This document shows, piece after piece, positions 40,426-50,208 of a DNA stretch of 64,000 bases. The notes beneath the pieces were generated by a model that made no database searches, was not told the origin of the DNA, and saw only the letters and a program-made list of their open reading frames with translations. The DNA comes from Aquidulcibacter sp. GTDB taxonomy: Bacteria; Pseudomonadota; Alphaproteobacteria; Caulobacterales; Aquidulcibacteraceae. Each line of letters begins with the position of its first letter. The first letter of the stretch is position 1. Location of the stretch: contig NZ_JADCBK010000002.1 in NCBI RefSeq assembly GCF_020253525.1, positions 1 to 64,000 on the forward strand. Reading direction: 5' to 3'. The translations under genes were made by a program, and so were the position numbers.

Positions 40426-41670
40426 TTAGGCAGCGTCGAGCCCATAGGCCGTATGCAGGGCCCGTACAGCCAATTCTGTATAGGAGCTATCGATCAGAAC
40501 CGAGATTTTGATCTCGGACGTCGCGATGTTTTCAATATTGATCCCCTTTTTCGACAGGGCATCAAACATGATACGGGCAACGCCGACATGCGAGCGCATG
40601 CCAACACCGATTACAGAGACTTTTGAGACGTCTTTTTTGACTTCGACTTGCTCAAAGCCAATTTGCTCTTGGGCCGCACTCATCAGCGCCATGGCGCGAT
40701 CGGCTTCACGCTCGGGCACGGTAAAGGTCATATTGACCGCGCCTTCGGTGCGGGAGGGAGCTTGGACGATCATGTCCACATTGATATTGGCTTCGGCCAA
40801 GCGGCCAAAAATATCGGCGGCGACGCCGGGGTGATCCTGCAAAGCTTTCAGCGACACTTTGGCTTCGTCGCGCGAATAGGCAATGCCCGACACGATTTGC
40901 TTTTCCACAATTTCATCCTCATCACAGACCAAAGTTCCAGGGTTTGGCTCACCGGGTTCAACAAAGCTCGACAAGACGCGAACGGGCACACGTTTGGCCA
41001 TGGCCAATTCGACCGACCGCGTTTGCAAGACTTTGGCCCCAAGCGAGGCCATTTCGAGCATTTCCTCATAGGAGATTTTTTCAAGGCGTTGGGCCTTGGG
41101 CACCATGCGGGGGTCGGTCGTATAGACCCCGTCAACATCGGTATAAATGTCGCACCGCTCGGCCTTTAAGGCTGCCGCTACGGCGACGGCAGACGTGTCT
41201 GACCCACCCCGACCCAACGTCGTGATACGGTCTTCTTCGGTCACGCCTTGGAAGCCCGGGATAACGGCGACTTCGCCGGAATCAATCGCTGCGGCCACTT
41301 CATCGGCATCAATGTCGGAAATGCGGGCAGAGCCGTGGGTAGAGCTTGAAGCCACGCGGATCTGCCAGCCCTGCCATGACCGGGCAGGGATGCCCATGCT
41401 GCGCAGGGCAAGGGCCAATAGACCCGTTGTCACCTGTTCGCCGGTCGCAACCACCACATCATATTCATCGTCGAATAGTTCGGGCGGCAGGCCTTCGCCC
41501 GCTTGGCGGGAAAGTTCGACCAAGCGATTGGTCTCGCCCGACATAGCAGAAACCACCACCGCGATCCCGCGCCCAGCTTCACGCTCAGCACTGACCAGAC
41601 GCGCAACGCGACGGATACGTTCGACGTCTCCTACAGAGGTTCCACCAAACTTCATCACCAGACGCGACAT
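40426..41670 (-). CDS. lysC: Aspartate kinase
   Basis: [38 protein letters not shown], two ACT domains. Confidence 0.97.
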   Translation of the reverse strand: MSRLVMKFGGTSVGDVERIRRVARLVSAEREAGRGIAVVVSAMSGETNRLVELSRQAGEGLPPELFDDEYDVVVATGEQVTTGLLALALRSMGIPARSWQGWQIRVASSSTHGSARISDIDADEVAAAIDSGEVAVIPGFQGVTEEDRITTLGRGGSDTSAVAVAAALKAERCDIYTDVDGVYTTDPRMVPKAQRLEKISYEEMLEMASLGAKVLQTRSVELAMAKRVPVRVLSSFVEPGEPNPGTLVCDEDEIVEKQIVSGIAYSRDEAKVSLKALQDHPGVAADIFGRLAEANINVDMIVQAPSRTEGAVNMTFTVPEREADRAMALMSAAQEQIGFEQVEVKKDVSKVSVIGVGMRSHVGVARIMFDALSKKGINIENIATSEIKISVLIDSSYTELAVRALHTAYGLDAA

Positions 41671-41820
41671 GCTTCTTTGCTCCTCAGCTATGCCATTAGA
41701 CGCAGAAATCTGCTGTTACAAACAGACGATGGCTCTCGACGCGCGCGCTCTTCGCTCTATGAAGTCTTAAGGTCAATCCTTTTGCATGTTGCAAACTGTC
41801 ATACAGGTGAGTTGAACCCA

Positions 41821-42603
41821 ATGCCGAAAGCCACCCAAGACGCGACACTGGAGATGCCGCCACGCTCGCCCTCGATCGATCCGGCTGAAGTGGCCAAGTT
41901 TGCAGCCATGGCCGAAGACTGGTGGAACCCCTATGGCAAATTCCGCCCTTTGCACAAGTTCAACCCCACGCGGCTGCGGTTCATTCGCGAAACAGCCGAA
42001 GCCCACTTCGGACTAACGTCTGGTTCGGATCAGCCGCTTAAAGGACTGAAACTTCTGGATATTGGCTGTGGCGGCGGGCTGTTGAGTGAGCCAATGACAC
42101 GCCTGGGAGCCAAGGTTACTGGGGTGGATGCGACCGAGCCCAATATCAAGACGGCCATGACCCATGCAGCCCAAATGGGCCTTGAAATTGACTATCGTCA
42201 TGGCACCGCCGAAGGCTTGTTGGCGGCAGGCGAGGGCCCCTTTGACATCGTGCTCAATATGGAAGTGGTAGAGCATGTGGCCGATGCAGCAGCTTTTCTA
42301 AAGAATACTGCCCAATTAGTGGCACCAGGTGGATTGATGTTTGTCGCGACCATTAACCGCACCCCAAAAGCTTTGGCCCTCGCCATCATTGGGGCTGAAC
42401 GAATCTTGCGTTGGTTGCCGCCGGGCACGCATGAGTATGACAAGCTGGTCAAGCCGTCTGAAATCCAAGCTGCGCTCAAGACAGAAGCGGGGCTTAGCCT
42501 CGATCAGCCAATCGGTGTCAATTACAACCCCTTGATGGACCGTTGGTCCTTGGGATCTGACACCAGCATGAATTATATGATTGTGGTGCGCAAAGCGGCC
42601 TGA
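41821..42603 (+). CDS. ubiG: Bifunctional 3-demethylubiquinone / 2-polyprenyl-6-hydroxyphenol O-methyltransferase
   Basis: [61 protein letters not shown]; start at 41821, not 41503. Confidence 0.96.
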   Translation: MPKATQDATLEMPPRSPSIDPAEVAKFAAMAEDWWNPYGKFRPLHKFNPTRLRFIRETAEAHFGLTSGSDQPLKGLKLLDIGCGGGLLSEPMTRLGAKVTGVDATEPNIKTAMTHAAQMGLEIDYRHGTAEGLLAAGEGPFDIVLNMEVVEHVADAAAFLKNTAQLVAPGGLMFVATINRTPKALALAIIGAERILRWLPPGTHEYDKLVKPSEIQAALKTEAGLSLDQPIGVNYNPLMDRWSLGSDTSMNYMIVVRKAA

Positions 42604-42647
42604 AGCCTATGTTCCTTGGTGGTGCTTGGTGACCGAGCCAAGACGAA

Positions 42648-42743
42648 AACAGGACCAGAGCCCGGGGGCTTGGTCCTGTTCTCACCGTGCGGCATTTGCC
42701 GCGTGTCGATTCTCGAGGATGAAGGGTGAAAACTACCCTTCAC
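42648..42743. terminator. Convergent hairpin cluster between ubiG and recA
   Basis: aacaggacca...tggtcctgtt (42648-42680), gcggca/tgccgc, and gaagggt-gaaaact-acccttc near the recA 3' end. Confidence 0.55.
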
Positions 42744-42749
42744 CACGCG

Positions 42750-43841
42750 CTACATATCGTCCATGTCGCCATCATCAGAGACAGGATCACCCGCCAAGAC
42801 TTCGGCTAGAATACCTGCGTTTTGGCGCACTTTATGCTCAATCTCAGCAGCCATTTCAGGATTTGCCTTCAAGAAAGCGCGGGCATTGTCTTTGCCTTGG
42901 CCGATCCGCGTGCTGTCGTAAGAATACCACGAGCCGGATTTCTCAACGATCCCAGCTTTCACGCCCAGATCAATCAATTCACCCTGCTTGGAGATGCCTT
43001 CGCCATAAAGAATATCAAACTCAACTTGTTTGAATGGCGGGGCGACTTTGTTTTTGACCACTTTGACGCGGGTGACATTGCCCACCACATCTTCCTTGTC
43101 CTTGATCTGGCCGATCCGGCGAATGTCCAGACGGACCGAGGCATAGAATTTCAGCGCATTGCCGCCAGTTGTGGTTTCTGGATTGCCGAACATCACGCCG
43201 ATCTTCATACGGATTTGGTTGATGAAGATCACCAAAGTTTTCGAGCGCGAGATCGAACCGGTCAATTTGCGCAAAGCTTGGCTCATCAAGCGGGCTTGTA
43301 GACCGGGCAGGCTATCGCCCATGTCCCCTTCGATTTCTGCCTTGGGCGTCAAGGCCGCAACCGAGTCGATCACCAAAACGTCGACCGCACCAGAACGCAC
43401 CAAAGTATCGGTGATTTCGAGAGCTTGTTCGCCCGTGTCTGGCTGCGAGATCAACAGATCACTCAAATCTACACCGAGCTTGCGGGCATAAATGGGGTCG
43501 AGTGCATGTTCGGCGTCAACAAAGGCACACACCCCGCCACTCTTTTGAGCTTCGGCAATACAGTGCAGCGCCAATGTGGTTTTACCCGAGCTTTCAGGCC
43601 CATAGATTTCGATGATCCGGCCGCGGGGCAGACCACCAATCCCGAGGGCAATATCGAGACCTAAAGAACCCGTCGAAACGGATTCAATTTCAACCGCTGC
43701 GCCTTGTTCCCCCAAGCGCATGATCGAGCCTTTGCCAAAGGCACGCTCAATCTGAGACAGGGCCGATTCGAGTGCTTTTTCTTTGTCCATATCGTTTTTT
43801 TCCACCAAGCGAAGCGCTGCATTTGAAGCCTGAGTAGCCAT
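42750..43841 (-). CDS. recA: Recombinase RecA
   Basis: [74 protein letters not shown]. Confidence 0.99.
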   Translation of the reverse strand: MATQASNAALRLVEKNDMDKEKALESALSQIERAFGKGSIMRLGEQGAAVEIESVSTGSLGLDIALGIGGLPRGRIIEIYGPESSGKTTLALHCIAEAQKSGGVCAFVDAEHALDPIYARKLGVDLSDLLISQPDTGEQALEITDTLVRSGAVDVLVIDSVAALTPKAEIEGDMGDSLPGLQARLMSQALRKLTGSISRSKTLVIFINQIRMKIGVMFGNPETTTGGNALKFYASVRLDIRRIGQIKDKEDVVGNVTRVKVVKNKVAPPFKQVEFDILYGEGISKQGELIDLGVKAGIVEKSGSWYSYDSTRIGQGKDNARAFLKANPEMAAEIEHKVRQNAGILAEVLAGDPVSDDGDMDDM

Positions 43842-43953
43842 CTTTGAACCCCTTTTCACGATTCCCGCCTGCATCGGCACAATGGGCTCAGTGGAGCTGT
43901 GTGCAAACCAGACCTTGTCACGTCATGAGGAGTTTGTATCTGATATGTTCTTA

Positions 43954-43968
43954 GAACACAAGTGGAAC
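43954..43968 (-). promoter_or_regulatory. LexA/SOS box of alphaproteobacterial type upstream of recA
   Basis: GTTC-CACTTGT-GTTC on the minus strand (GAAC-N7-GAAC on plus), 113 nt upstream of the recA start. Confidence 0.88.
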
Positions 43969-44018
43969 AAAGTGGATTAATCTACTTTTTTATAATTTAT
44001 ACGACCGATTTTGACGTA

Positions 44019-45923
44019 TCAAGCCGCCGCGAGTTCTGTTTTCACCCGTTCTGCCAATTGTGCCAGCGTAAATGGCTTTGGCAAGAAGGAGATGGAGCGC
44101 TCATCTTCTAGGGTTTGTGCAAAGTCTTGCTCAGCATAGCCAGACATAAACACGATGCGGGCGTGGCCTAAATAGGGCTTAGCGGCCTTAAGAAGGCCTG
44201 GCCCATCAAGACCCGGCATGACCACGTCGGATAAGACGAGGTCAAAGCTATTGGGGTCGTTTTCGAGAATTTCGAGTGCTTCTTCCCCGTCGCCAGCGGA
44301 GGTCACATGATAGCCGCGTTGGGTCAAAAGACGGGTCGCGATATTGCGAACACCCTCTTCATCTTCGACGAGCAAGATCCGTCCGCGTCCAGCCAAATCC
44401 ATCGGCCGGGCTTCGGCGATTTGGGCTTGGGCTTGGGGCAAGTCGTCGCTGACTTCGTCGGCTGTGGTGGCAGGCAGGAAGACGTGGAATGTCGTGCCTT
44501 CATTTTCCACCGAGTCGAGGGCGATAAAGCCGTCGGACTGTTTGATGATGCCATAAACAGTGGCAAGGCCAATGCCCGTACCCTTGCCTTGCTCTTTGGT
44601 CGTAAAGAAGGGTTCAAAGATTTTTGTGGCAATATCTTGGCTCATGCCGGTGCCAGTGTCGGTCACCGAAATCATCGCCCAATCGCAATTTTCAATATCG
44701 GCGATGCTAAGGCCCTTAAGTGCGGCGCGCACGTCTTGGGTGGTCGCGCGTTTTGTGCGCACGGTGACTGAGCCTTTGCCCTTGCCAGACATCAAGACCG
44801 CATCGCGAGCATTGGTAACCAAGTTCATGAACACGGTTTCAAGCTGTTGTTTGTCGGCGCGCACATTGGGAAGGTCACGGCCATGGGTAATTTCAAAGAC
44901 GATCCGCTCATCCAAGACTTGCCGCATCAAAACCGCAAACTCGGTCAAAACCGCGCCAACATCGAGAACGTCACGCCGGAAAGTCTGCTTGCGGGCATAG
45001 GCCAATAGCATTTTGACCAGTTCTGCCGCCCGTGCGCTGGTGTTTTGAATGCTTTGCAATTCGCCATAGCTGGGGTCGCCGACAGGATGGCGCGCCAATA
45101 AGGCATCGCAATTCAGCGTGATCACCAAAAGGAAGTTATTGAGCTCGTGGGCGACGCCACCGGCAATTTGGCCAACCGCCTGCATCTTGCTGGTCTGGGC
45201 AAGGCGGTGTTCCATCTCCCGCCGGGTTGAGACGTCAACCAAGAGAAGAGCCGCACCATCATTTTCGTCTTCCAAGAGCCAGCCTTCGCAGGTCTGACCG
45301 CCCGTAGTGGCCATATCCAGCTCGATGGCACGTTGCCCGCCCACTTCGAGGCGGTCCAGATCATCGACATGGGCCGGGGCAACAAGTTCAGAGAGTTTTG
45401 CGCCTTTGCCGGCACCAGCAATCCGGATGAAGGCTGGATTGGCTTCTTGAATAATTGCGTGGCGCGCGTCGCGCCGATCCAAGCGGGCAAAGCCAACCGG
45501 CGCTTCGGCGATTAGACGTGCAAGGCCTGTTAAAAGAGACGAGGTTGTTTGGACGGCGAGGGCTGCTTGGGAAACCGAGGCGGCACCATCTTGGGCCGTT
45601 GCTTGAGGCTGTGCGGGGCTTTCGACCTTCGTCAGGCGGACCAAAGCATGCTCGCCAATCGCACTCACCCGAACCCGCATGTCGCCTTGGGTTTCATCTA
45701 AGCTCAACGCACGGCGAACCGCCTTAGACGCCCGAAATGCGCAGGCCTGATCCAACAGGCTCATCAGTAGGGGATCAATTGAGACCGGCCGATACAGAGC
45801 GTCATATGCAGCATTGGCGGCTAGGAAGCGCCCAGAGCGTGTAAAGAGGGCAGCAGGCCCATCCATACTTGCCAGCCAGTCGTGCGACTCCGACCGGGAA
45901 AACATCTTCAATAGTCCAGCCAT
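44019..45923 (-). CDS. cckA: Hybrid sensor histidine kinase CckA
   Basis: KMQAVGQIAGGVAHELNNFLLVITLNCDALL, LLAYARKQTFRRDVLDVGAVL, C-terminal REC (ILLVEDEEGVRNIATRLL...LVLSDVVMPGLDGPGLL); adjacent to flhB. Confidence 0.9.
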   Translation of the reverse strand: MAGLLKMFSRSESHDWLASMDGPAALFTRSGRFLAANAAYDALYRPVSIDPLLMSLLDQACAFRASKAVRRALSLDETQGDMRVRVSAIGEHALVRLTKVESPAQPQATAQDGAASVSQAALAVQTTSSLLTGLARLIAEAPVGFARLDRRDARHAIIQEANPAFIRIAGAGKGAKLSELVAPAHVDDLDRLEVGGQRAIELDMATTGGQTCEGWLLEDENDGAALLLVDVSTRREMEHRLAQTSKMQAVGQIAGGVAHELNNFLLVITLNCDALLARHPVGDPSYGELQSIQNTSARAAELVKMLLAYARKQTFRRDVLDVGAVLTEFAVLMRQVLDERIVFEITHGRDLPNVRADKQQLETVFMNLVTNARDAVLMSGKGKGSVTVRTKRATTQDVRAALKGLSIADIENCDWAMISVTDTGTGMSQDIATKIFEPFFTTKEQGKGTGIGLATVYGIIKQSDGFIALDSVENEGTTFHVFLPATTADEVSDDLPQAQAQIAEARPMDLAGRGRILLVEDEEGVRNIATRLLTQRGYHVTSAGDGEEALEILENDPNSFDLVLSDVVMPGLDGPGLLKAAKPYLGHARIVFMSGYAEQDFAQTLEDERSISFLPKPFTLAQLAERVKTELAAA

Positions 45924-45956
45924 GCTTCTTCGCCCCAAACCGGTCCAAAGATGCAC

Positions 45957-47060
45957 CTATGCGGCGTTTTGGACTCGACTCTGGAGAGAATCACCTGATT
46001 TGCGCCGCGCGGCTACACCCAAAATCACTCCAATGATTTTTGCTACAGCTTGATAATGTTCAGCCGGGATTGTCTCTTCGAGATCAACGCTCGCATAGAG
46101 GGCACGTGCCAAGGGCGGATCTTCGATAATTGGCACATCGGACTCGGTGGCAATTTCGCGAATTTTCAAAGCCAGATTATCGACGCCTTTGGCCACACAA
46201 ACCGGCGCAGGGGTTTCGCCTGCCACATAGAGTAAGGCGACGGCATAGTGGGTTGGGTTGGTGATAATGACGGTTGCTTCTGGCACTTTTGCCATCATGC
46301 GATTGCGCCCGCGTTGCATCCGAATTTGACGCAGCTTCATTTTGATCTGCGGGTCACCTTCTAACTTCTTATACTCGTCCTTTTGCTCTTGCTTGCTCAT
46401 GCGGTTACGCTTGATCCAAGAAAAACGCTGAATTGCATAATCGGCCACGGAAGCGACGGCAATAATGCCGATCAGCGCGAAGCACAGCTCCAAAAGAATC
46501 TTGACCAGAACCGGCATCAAAGCGGCCGGCTCCATCGCCACCAAGATTTGCATTTCCTTGGCATGGGGGGCCAAGATCGCATAAGCAACCCAGCAAATAA
46601 TGATCAGTTTCACCACGGTCTTGGCGAAGGTCAAAAGGGCTTCGGCCCCGAACAAGCGCTTGAAACCGGCTATGGGGGAGATTTTCTCAAGTTTCGGCTT
46701 CATCTTTTCGCCGGTGAATAAGAAGCCTGATTGCACCAGATGCCCGGCAAGGCCCGCAATGAAAATGGCACCCACCGTTGCGCTCATCAGAATGGCGAGG
46801 CGCCCACCGACATCCAGGCTGAGCCGCTGCAGCGCCCCGCTATCGACAGCAAATTGTTCTGGCCGTTCGATAAAAATCGTCATGTAGCGGGCCAAATCAT
46901 TGGCGCTGTGCAGGCCAAGGGTCAGCAGAACCGCAACGCCCGCAGTCAAGACAAACAAGGTCGCAATATCTTGCGATTTGGGAACGTCGCCCTTTTTTCG
47001 TGCCTCATCCAGTTTGTACTGACTGGGGGCTTCGGTTTTTTGGGATTCATCTTCTTCCAT
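45957..47060 (-). CDS. flhB: Flagellar type III secretion protein FlhB
   Basis: ESQKTEAPSQYKLDEARKKGDVPKSQD; autocleavage region VIITNPTHYAVALLY (NPTH). Confidence 0.98.
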   Translation of the reverse strand: MEEDESQKTEAPSQYKLDEARKKGDVPKSQDIATLFVLTAGVAVLLTLGLHSANDLARYMTIFIERPEQFAVDSGALQRLSLDVGGRLAILMSATVGAIFIAGLAGHLVQSGFLFTGEKMKPKLEKISPIAGFKRLFGAEALLTFAKTVVKLIIICWVAYAILAPHAKEMQILVAMEPAALMPVLVKILLELCFALIGIIAVASVADYAIQRFSWIKRNRMSKQEQKDEYKKLEGDPQIKMKLRQIRMQRGRNRMMAKVPEATVIITNPTHYAVALLYVAGETPAPVCVAKGVDNLALKIREIATESDVPIIEDPPLARALYASVDLEETIPAEHYQAVAKIIGVILGVAARRKSGDSLQSRVQNAA

Positions 47061-47069
47061 CGGGCGGCC

Positions 47070-47819
47070 TCAATTCAAAGACCGGCCAGCGGTGGCGATG
47101 GCTTCAAGCCACACCAACATGCCTGCGCCTGCGGTGATCGCAAACAACATGATGCCCAACAGAACCTGCACAGGTTGGGCAATGAAGAAAACTTGGATGG
47201 CAGGTGCAACGCGGTTGATAATGCCCAAAGCGACGTTGATGACGATGCCAAACAGCAACAAGGGGGCGGTGATTTGAATGGCCAAGGAAAAGGCTTGGCT
47301 GAAGGCGCGTAAACTAAACTGCGCGATATCGCCCAAGGGTAAAGGTCCGCCCGGCAAGAAGTTCTCGAAACTTTTTGCGGCCCCTGAAATGAAAAGGTGA
47401 TGGACATCGCTCTGAAACACGAGTGCTGTCCCCAAAAGCGCCAAAAAGGTGCCGAACACCGCCCCTTGCTGCTGCTGGGACGGGTCAAACGCCATCGCCA
47501 TGCCAAGGCCTGTCTGCATGCCCGCAATCGCCCCCGCCGTGGCCAAAGCGGAAAACAAAATGCGGGTGGTAAGCCCCAGCGACAGACCGATTAGAATTTC
47601 CTTGCCGATGGCCAGAAACATCAAAGAAATATCCGACGGCAAGGGGCCAATCTTGCTGGAGACGACAGGTGCCAAAGTAAAGGCAATGAAAAGGGCGACC
47701 ATCAAGCGTGCCCGCGTCGGCACAAATTGGTCGCCAATACCCGGTGCGAGCATCATCAACGCGCCAACGCGCGCAAAGACGAGACCAATTACCCATACTG
47801 TCTGGGGCAGGAGTTCCAT
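47070..47819 (-). CDS. fliR: Flagellar biosynthesis protein FliR
   Basis: VFARVGALMMLAPGIGDQFVPTRARLMVALFIAFTLAPV, GKEILIGLSLGL; gene order. Confidence 0.97.
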   Translation of the reverse strand: MELLPQTVWVIGLVFARVGALMMLAPGIGDQFVPTRARLMVALFIAFTLAPVVSSKIGPLPSDISLMFLAIGKEILIGLSLGLTTRILFSALATAGAIAGMQTGLGMAMAFDPSQQQQGAVFGTFLALLGTALVFQSDVHHLFISGAAKSFENFLPGGPLPLGDIAQFSLRAFSQAFSLAIQITAPLLLFGIVINVALGIINRVAPAIQVFFIAQPVQVLLGIMLFAITAGAGMLVWLEAIATAGRSLN

Positions 47820-47831
47820 CCGCGGGACCCG

Positions 47832-48104
47832 TTAGCCCGCGCCGCTTGACGCAACTTTAGTCATCATTTGCGTCATAAATTCGCCCAGCATCCCGCCCAT
47901 CAAGGGCAGAAACAAAAGAAGCGCCGCAAAGATCGCAAGGATTTTAGGAACAAAGACAAGGGTCTGTTCCTGGATCTGCGTTAGGGCCTGCAACAGCCCG
48001 ATAACCAAGCCCACAGCCAAACCAACCAGCATGACCGGTGCCGACATCGCGATTGTCAGCCAAATTGCATCACGGGCAACATCGAGGACTTCTGGGGCGT
48101 TCAT
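47832..48104 (-). CDS. fliQ: Flagellar biosynthesis protein FliQ
   Basis: ARDAIWLTIAMSAPVMLVGLAVGLVIGLLQALTQIQEQTLVFVPKI. Confidence 0.97.
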   Translation of the reverse strand: MNAPEVLDVARDAIWLTIAMSAPVMLVGLAVGLVIGLLQALTQIQEQTLVFVPKILAIFAALLLFLPLMGGMLGEFMTQMMTKVASSGAG

Positions 48105-48177
48105 CGTCAGCTTCTCCGACTCAGGGCGTGTTCAAACCAATTCTAGTTTCGCCCGAGTATGGGATGGCTTGGCATGG

Positions 48178-48192
48178 TTAACAAAGTCTTGA
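48178..48192 (-). promoter_or_regulatory. Candidate CtrA binding site upstream of fliQ
   Basis: TTAA-CAAAGTC-TTGA, 7/8 match to TTAA-N7-TTAA, about 75-90 nt upstream of the fliQ start. Confidence 0.45.
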
Positions 48193-48227
48193 TAAATGCG
48201 TTTCTGGGCTGATTTCCGGCGGTAGAA

Positions 48228-48845
48228 ATGATGGATTTTGAAAAAGTTGAAGTCAAAAGTCGGGAAGAGCTGCGCGCCTGGTTGGCCGAGAATGCCGAGG
48301 CCTTTGGCAGAAGTATTTGGCTTGTAACCTTCAAAAAGGGCAGAGGCCCAAGTGTCAGCTATGATGACATTGTTGAAGAGGCCATTTGCTTTGGCTGGAT
48401 CGATTCCCGAGTTGCTAAACTGGATGACGACAGAACGATGTTGCTGTTGTCGCCACGGCGCGCTTCAAGTTCGTGGTCTGCCGTGAACAAGCAGCGGGTC
48501 GAAAAGCTTTTGGAACAGGGCCTGATCACCCCGCGCGGGCTTTCCATGATTGAACAAGCCAAAGCCAGTGGCGCATGGGACCGTTTGAATGAAGTCGATG
48601 CCTTGATCGAGCCAGACGATCTCAAATCCGCATTGACGGCAACAGCTTTTGCCATGGAGAATTGGAACTTAATGGCGGCCTCCAGCCGGCGCGGTATCTT
48701 GGAGTGGATTGGCGCTGCGAAACGACCCGAAACACGGGCAGAACGGGTGGAGCGCACCGCTCAACTTGCCGGCAAAGGCCTAAAGGCCAACTTCCCGGAT
48801 GGCCGCAATAGGATAGCTGGCGCAATCGGGCCAAAGACGGCCTAA
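48228..48845 (+). CDS. YdeI/OmpD-associated family protein
   Basis: REELRAWLAENAEAFGRSIWLVTFKK...VSYDDIVEEAICFGWIDSRV...LLLSPRRASSSWSAVNKQRVEKLLEQGLI. Confidence 0.92.
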   Translation: MMDFEKVEVKSREELRAWLAENAEAFGRSIWLVTFKKGRGPSVSYDDIVEEAICFGWIDSRVAKLDDDRTMLLLSPRRASSSWSAVNKQRVEKLLEQGLITPRGLSMIEQAKASGAWDRLNEVDALIEPDDLKSALTATAFAMENWNLMAASSRRGILEWIGAAKRPETRAERVERTAQLAGKGLKANFPDGRNRIAGAIGPKTA

Positions 48846-49507
48846 AGCATGTCCTCATAGAAGGCACCAGCCTTCAAGGCCTGATCGATAAGGTGAATTT
48901 CAAGGATCCAACAAGCAGGCGACGGCGTCTTGCCAAAAGCCTTCAGTTTGCCGCTGTGATGGACACGGTGCGGAAAAGCGCCGATCCGGTGGCCTGATGC
49001 CCCTTCGAGTGCCAAGGTCCGGCCGCGCTTGGCAGCTTCTGCCTTAGCAAAGTCATATAGTTCGGGGCCATTGGCTCCAGTTTCGGCCCAATGGGCCTTG
49101 ACCGCTGCAAACACCGCTTTGGAATCTTCGATCAGGTTCTGATAGGCGGGAACTTGGCCTAAAGTGAAGCCTGAACCGACATCGCCTTCATGGCCGTCAT
49201 AGCAAGGGCCGATATCGAGGAAAAAGATATCATCGGCCTCCAAAACATGGGGCGCGGCTGGCACTTCACCAAAGGGCAAAAGCGTATTGGGGCCAAAGCG
49301 TACTTGGCTTGCATGCCACAGTCTTTCAGCGCCGCTATCGAGAATGGCTTGATCGACAATGGCTTTGCCGTCGAGATCATTCATACCGGGCTCAATCATA
49401 GCTGCCGCGCGGGCTAAAGTCTCCCAAGCCCGCGCTTGCGCCGCTTGTTGCAACCCCAAGCTGAAATGGGCGTGATGAGCTTCGCGGGGATCGAGCAAAC
49501 CAGTCAC
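48842..49507 (-). CDS. M24 (aminopeptidase P/methionyl aminopeptidase-like) family protein
   Basis: DDIFFLDIGPCYDGHEGDVGSGFTLG; EGASGHRIGAFPHRVHHSG. Confidence 0.85.
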   Translation of the reverse strand: MTGLLDPREAHHAHFSLGLQQAAQARAWETLARAAAMIEPGMNDLDGKAIVDQAILDSGAERLWHASQVRFGPNTLLPFGEVPAAPHVLEADDIFFLDIGPCYDGHEGDVGSGFTLGQVPAYQNLIEDSKAVFAAVKAHWAETGANGPELYDFAKAEAAKRGRTLALEGASGHRIGAFPHRVHHSGKLKAFGKTPSPACWILEIHLIDQALKAGAFYEDML

Positions 49508-49975
49508 TTAGCCGCGCCCACGATAGGGCGGCACGCCTTGGTCAGGAATCCAGACGCCCTCTGGCGCAGGTCCCGTCGCGTAGAAGACGTCAATCGGAAT
49601 GCCACCGCGCGGGTACCAATAGCCCCCGATCCGCAACCAAGTTGGGGCCAATAGCTCAACCAAGCGTTTGCCAATTGCCACAGTGCAATCCTCGTGGAAT
49701 GCCCCATGATTACGGAAGCTTGTGAGAAACAGCTTCAAACTTTTGCTTTCCACCAGCCAGTCGCCGGGCACATAGTCGATGACCAAATGCGCAAAGTCGG
49801 GCTGCCCCGTGACTGGACATAGGCTTGTAAACTCGGGTGCCACAAAGCGCGCGAGATAGGCGGTGCCTGGATGGGGATTGGCGACGCGCTCCAGCACAGC
49901 CTCTTCGGGAGAAGCATAACCACGTACGTCTTGGCCGAGGGTGCCCAGACCCTCATAAATAGAAGAATTGCTCAT
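49508..49975 (-). CDS. queF: NADPH-dependent 7-cyano-7-deazaguanine reductase
   Basis: [51 protein letters not shown]. Confidence 0.97.
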   Translation of the reverse strand: MSNSSIYEGLGTLGQDVRGYASPEEAVLERVANPHPGTAYLARFVAPEFTSLCPVTGQPDFAHLVIDYVPGDWLVESKSLKLFLTSFRNHGAFHEDCTVAIGKRLVELLAPTWLRIGGYWYPRGGIPIDVFYATGPAPEGVWIPDQGVPPYRGRG

Positions 49976-50208
49976 GGGGCTCATGTAGCGCTAAATCGGG
50001 CTTCGTGCACCTCGTCACTGCACGCCGCATACACCATCATCCAGCATCTGCGCCAATTTGTGCTTCAATCCGATCAAGAGTGCAGCGGAGGCGATGATTA
50101 GCACGTTGTTTTGTTGCCAATCTGGGCAGAGGGCACTAGCGTGAGGTCACGGGGGTGAAAGCGACCCAAAAGTGTCGCACCCACATGAACCTGTTTAAGG
50201 GGGGTTGA

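Noticed and set aside
41503-41820. N-terminal extension of ubiG overlapping lysC
   Set aside because: Antisense to lysC; UbiG homology begins near MPKATQD at 41821.
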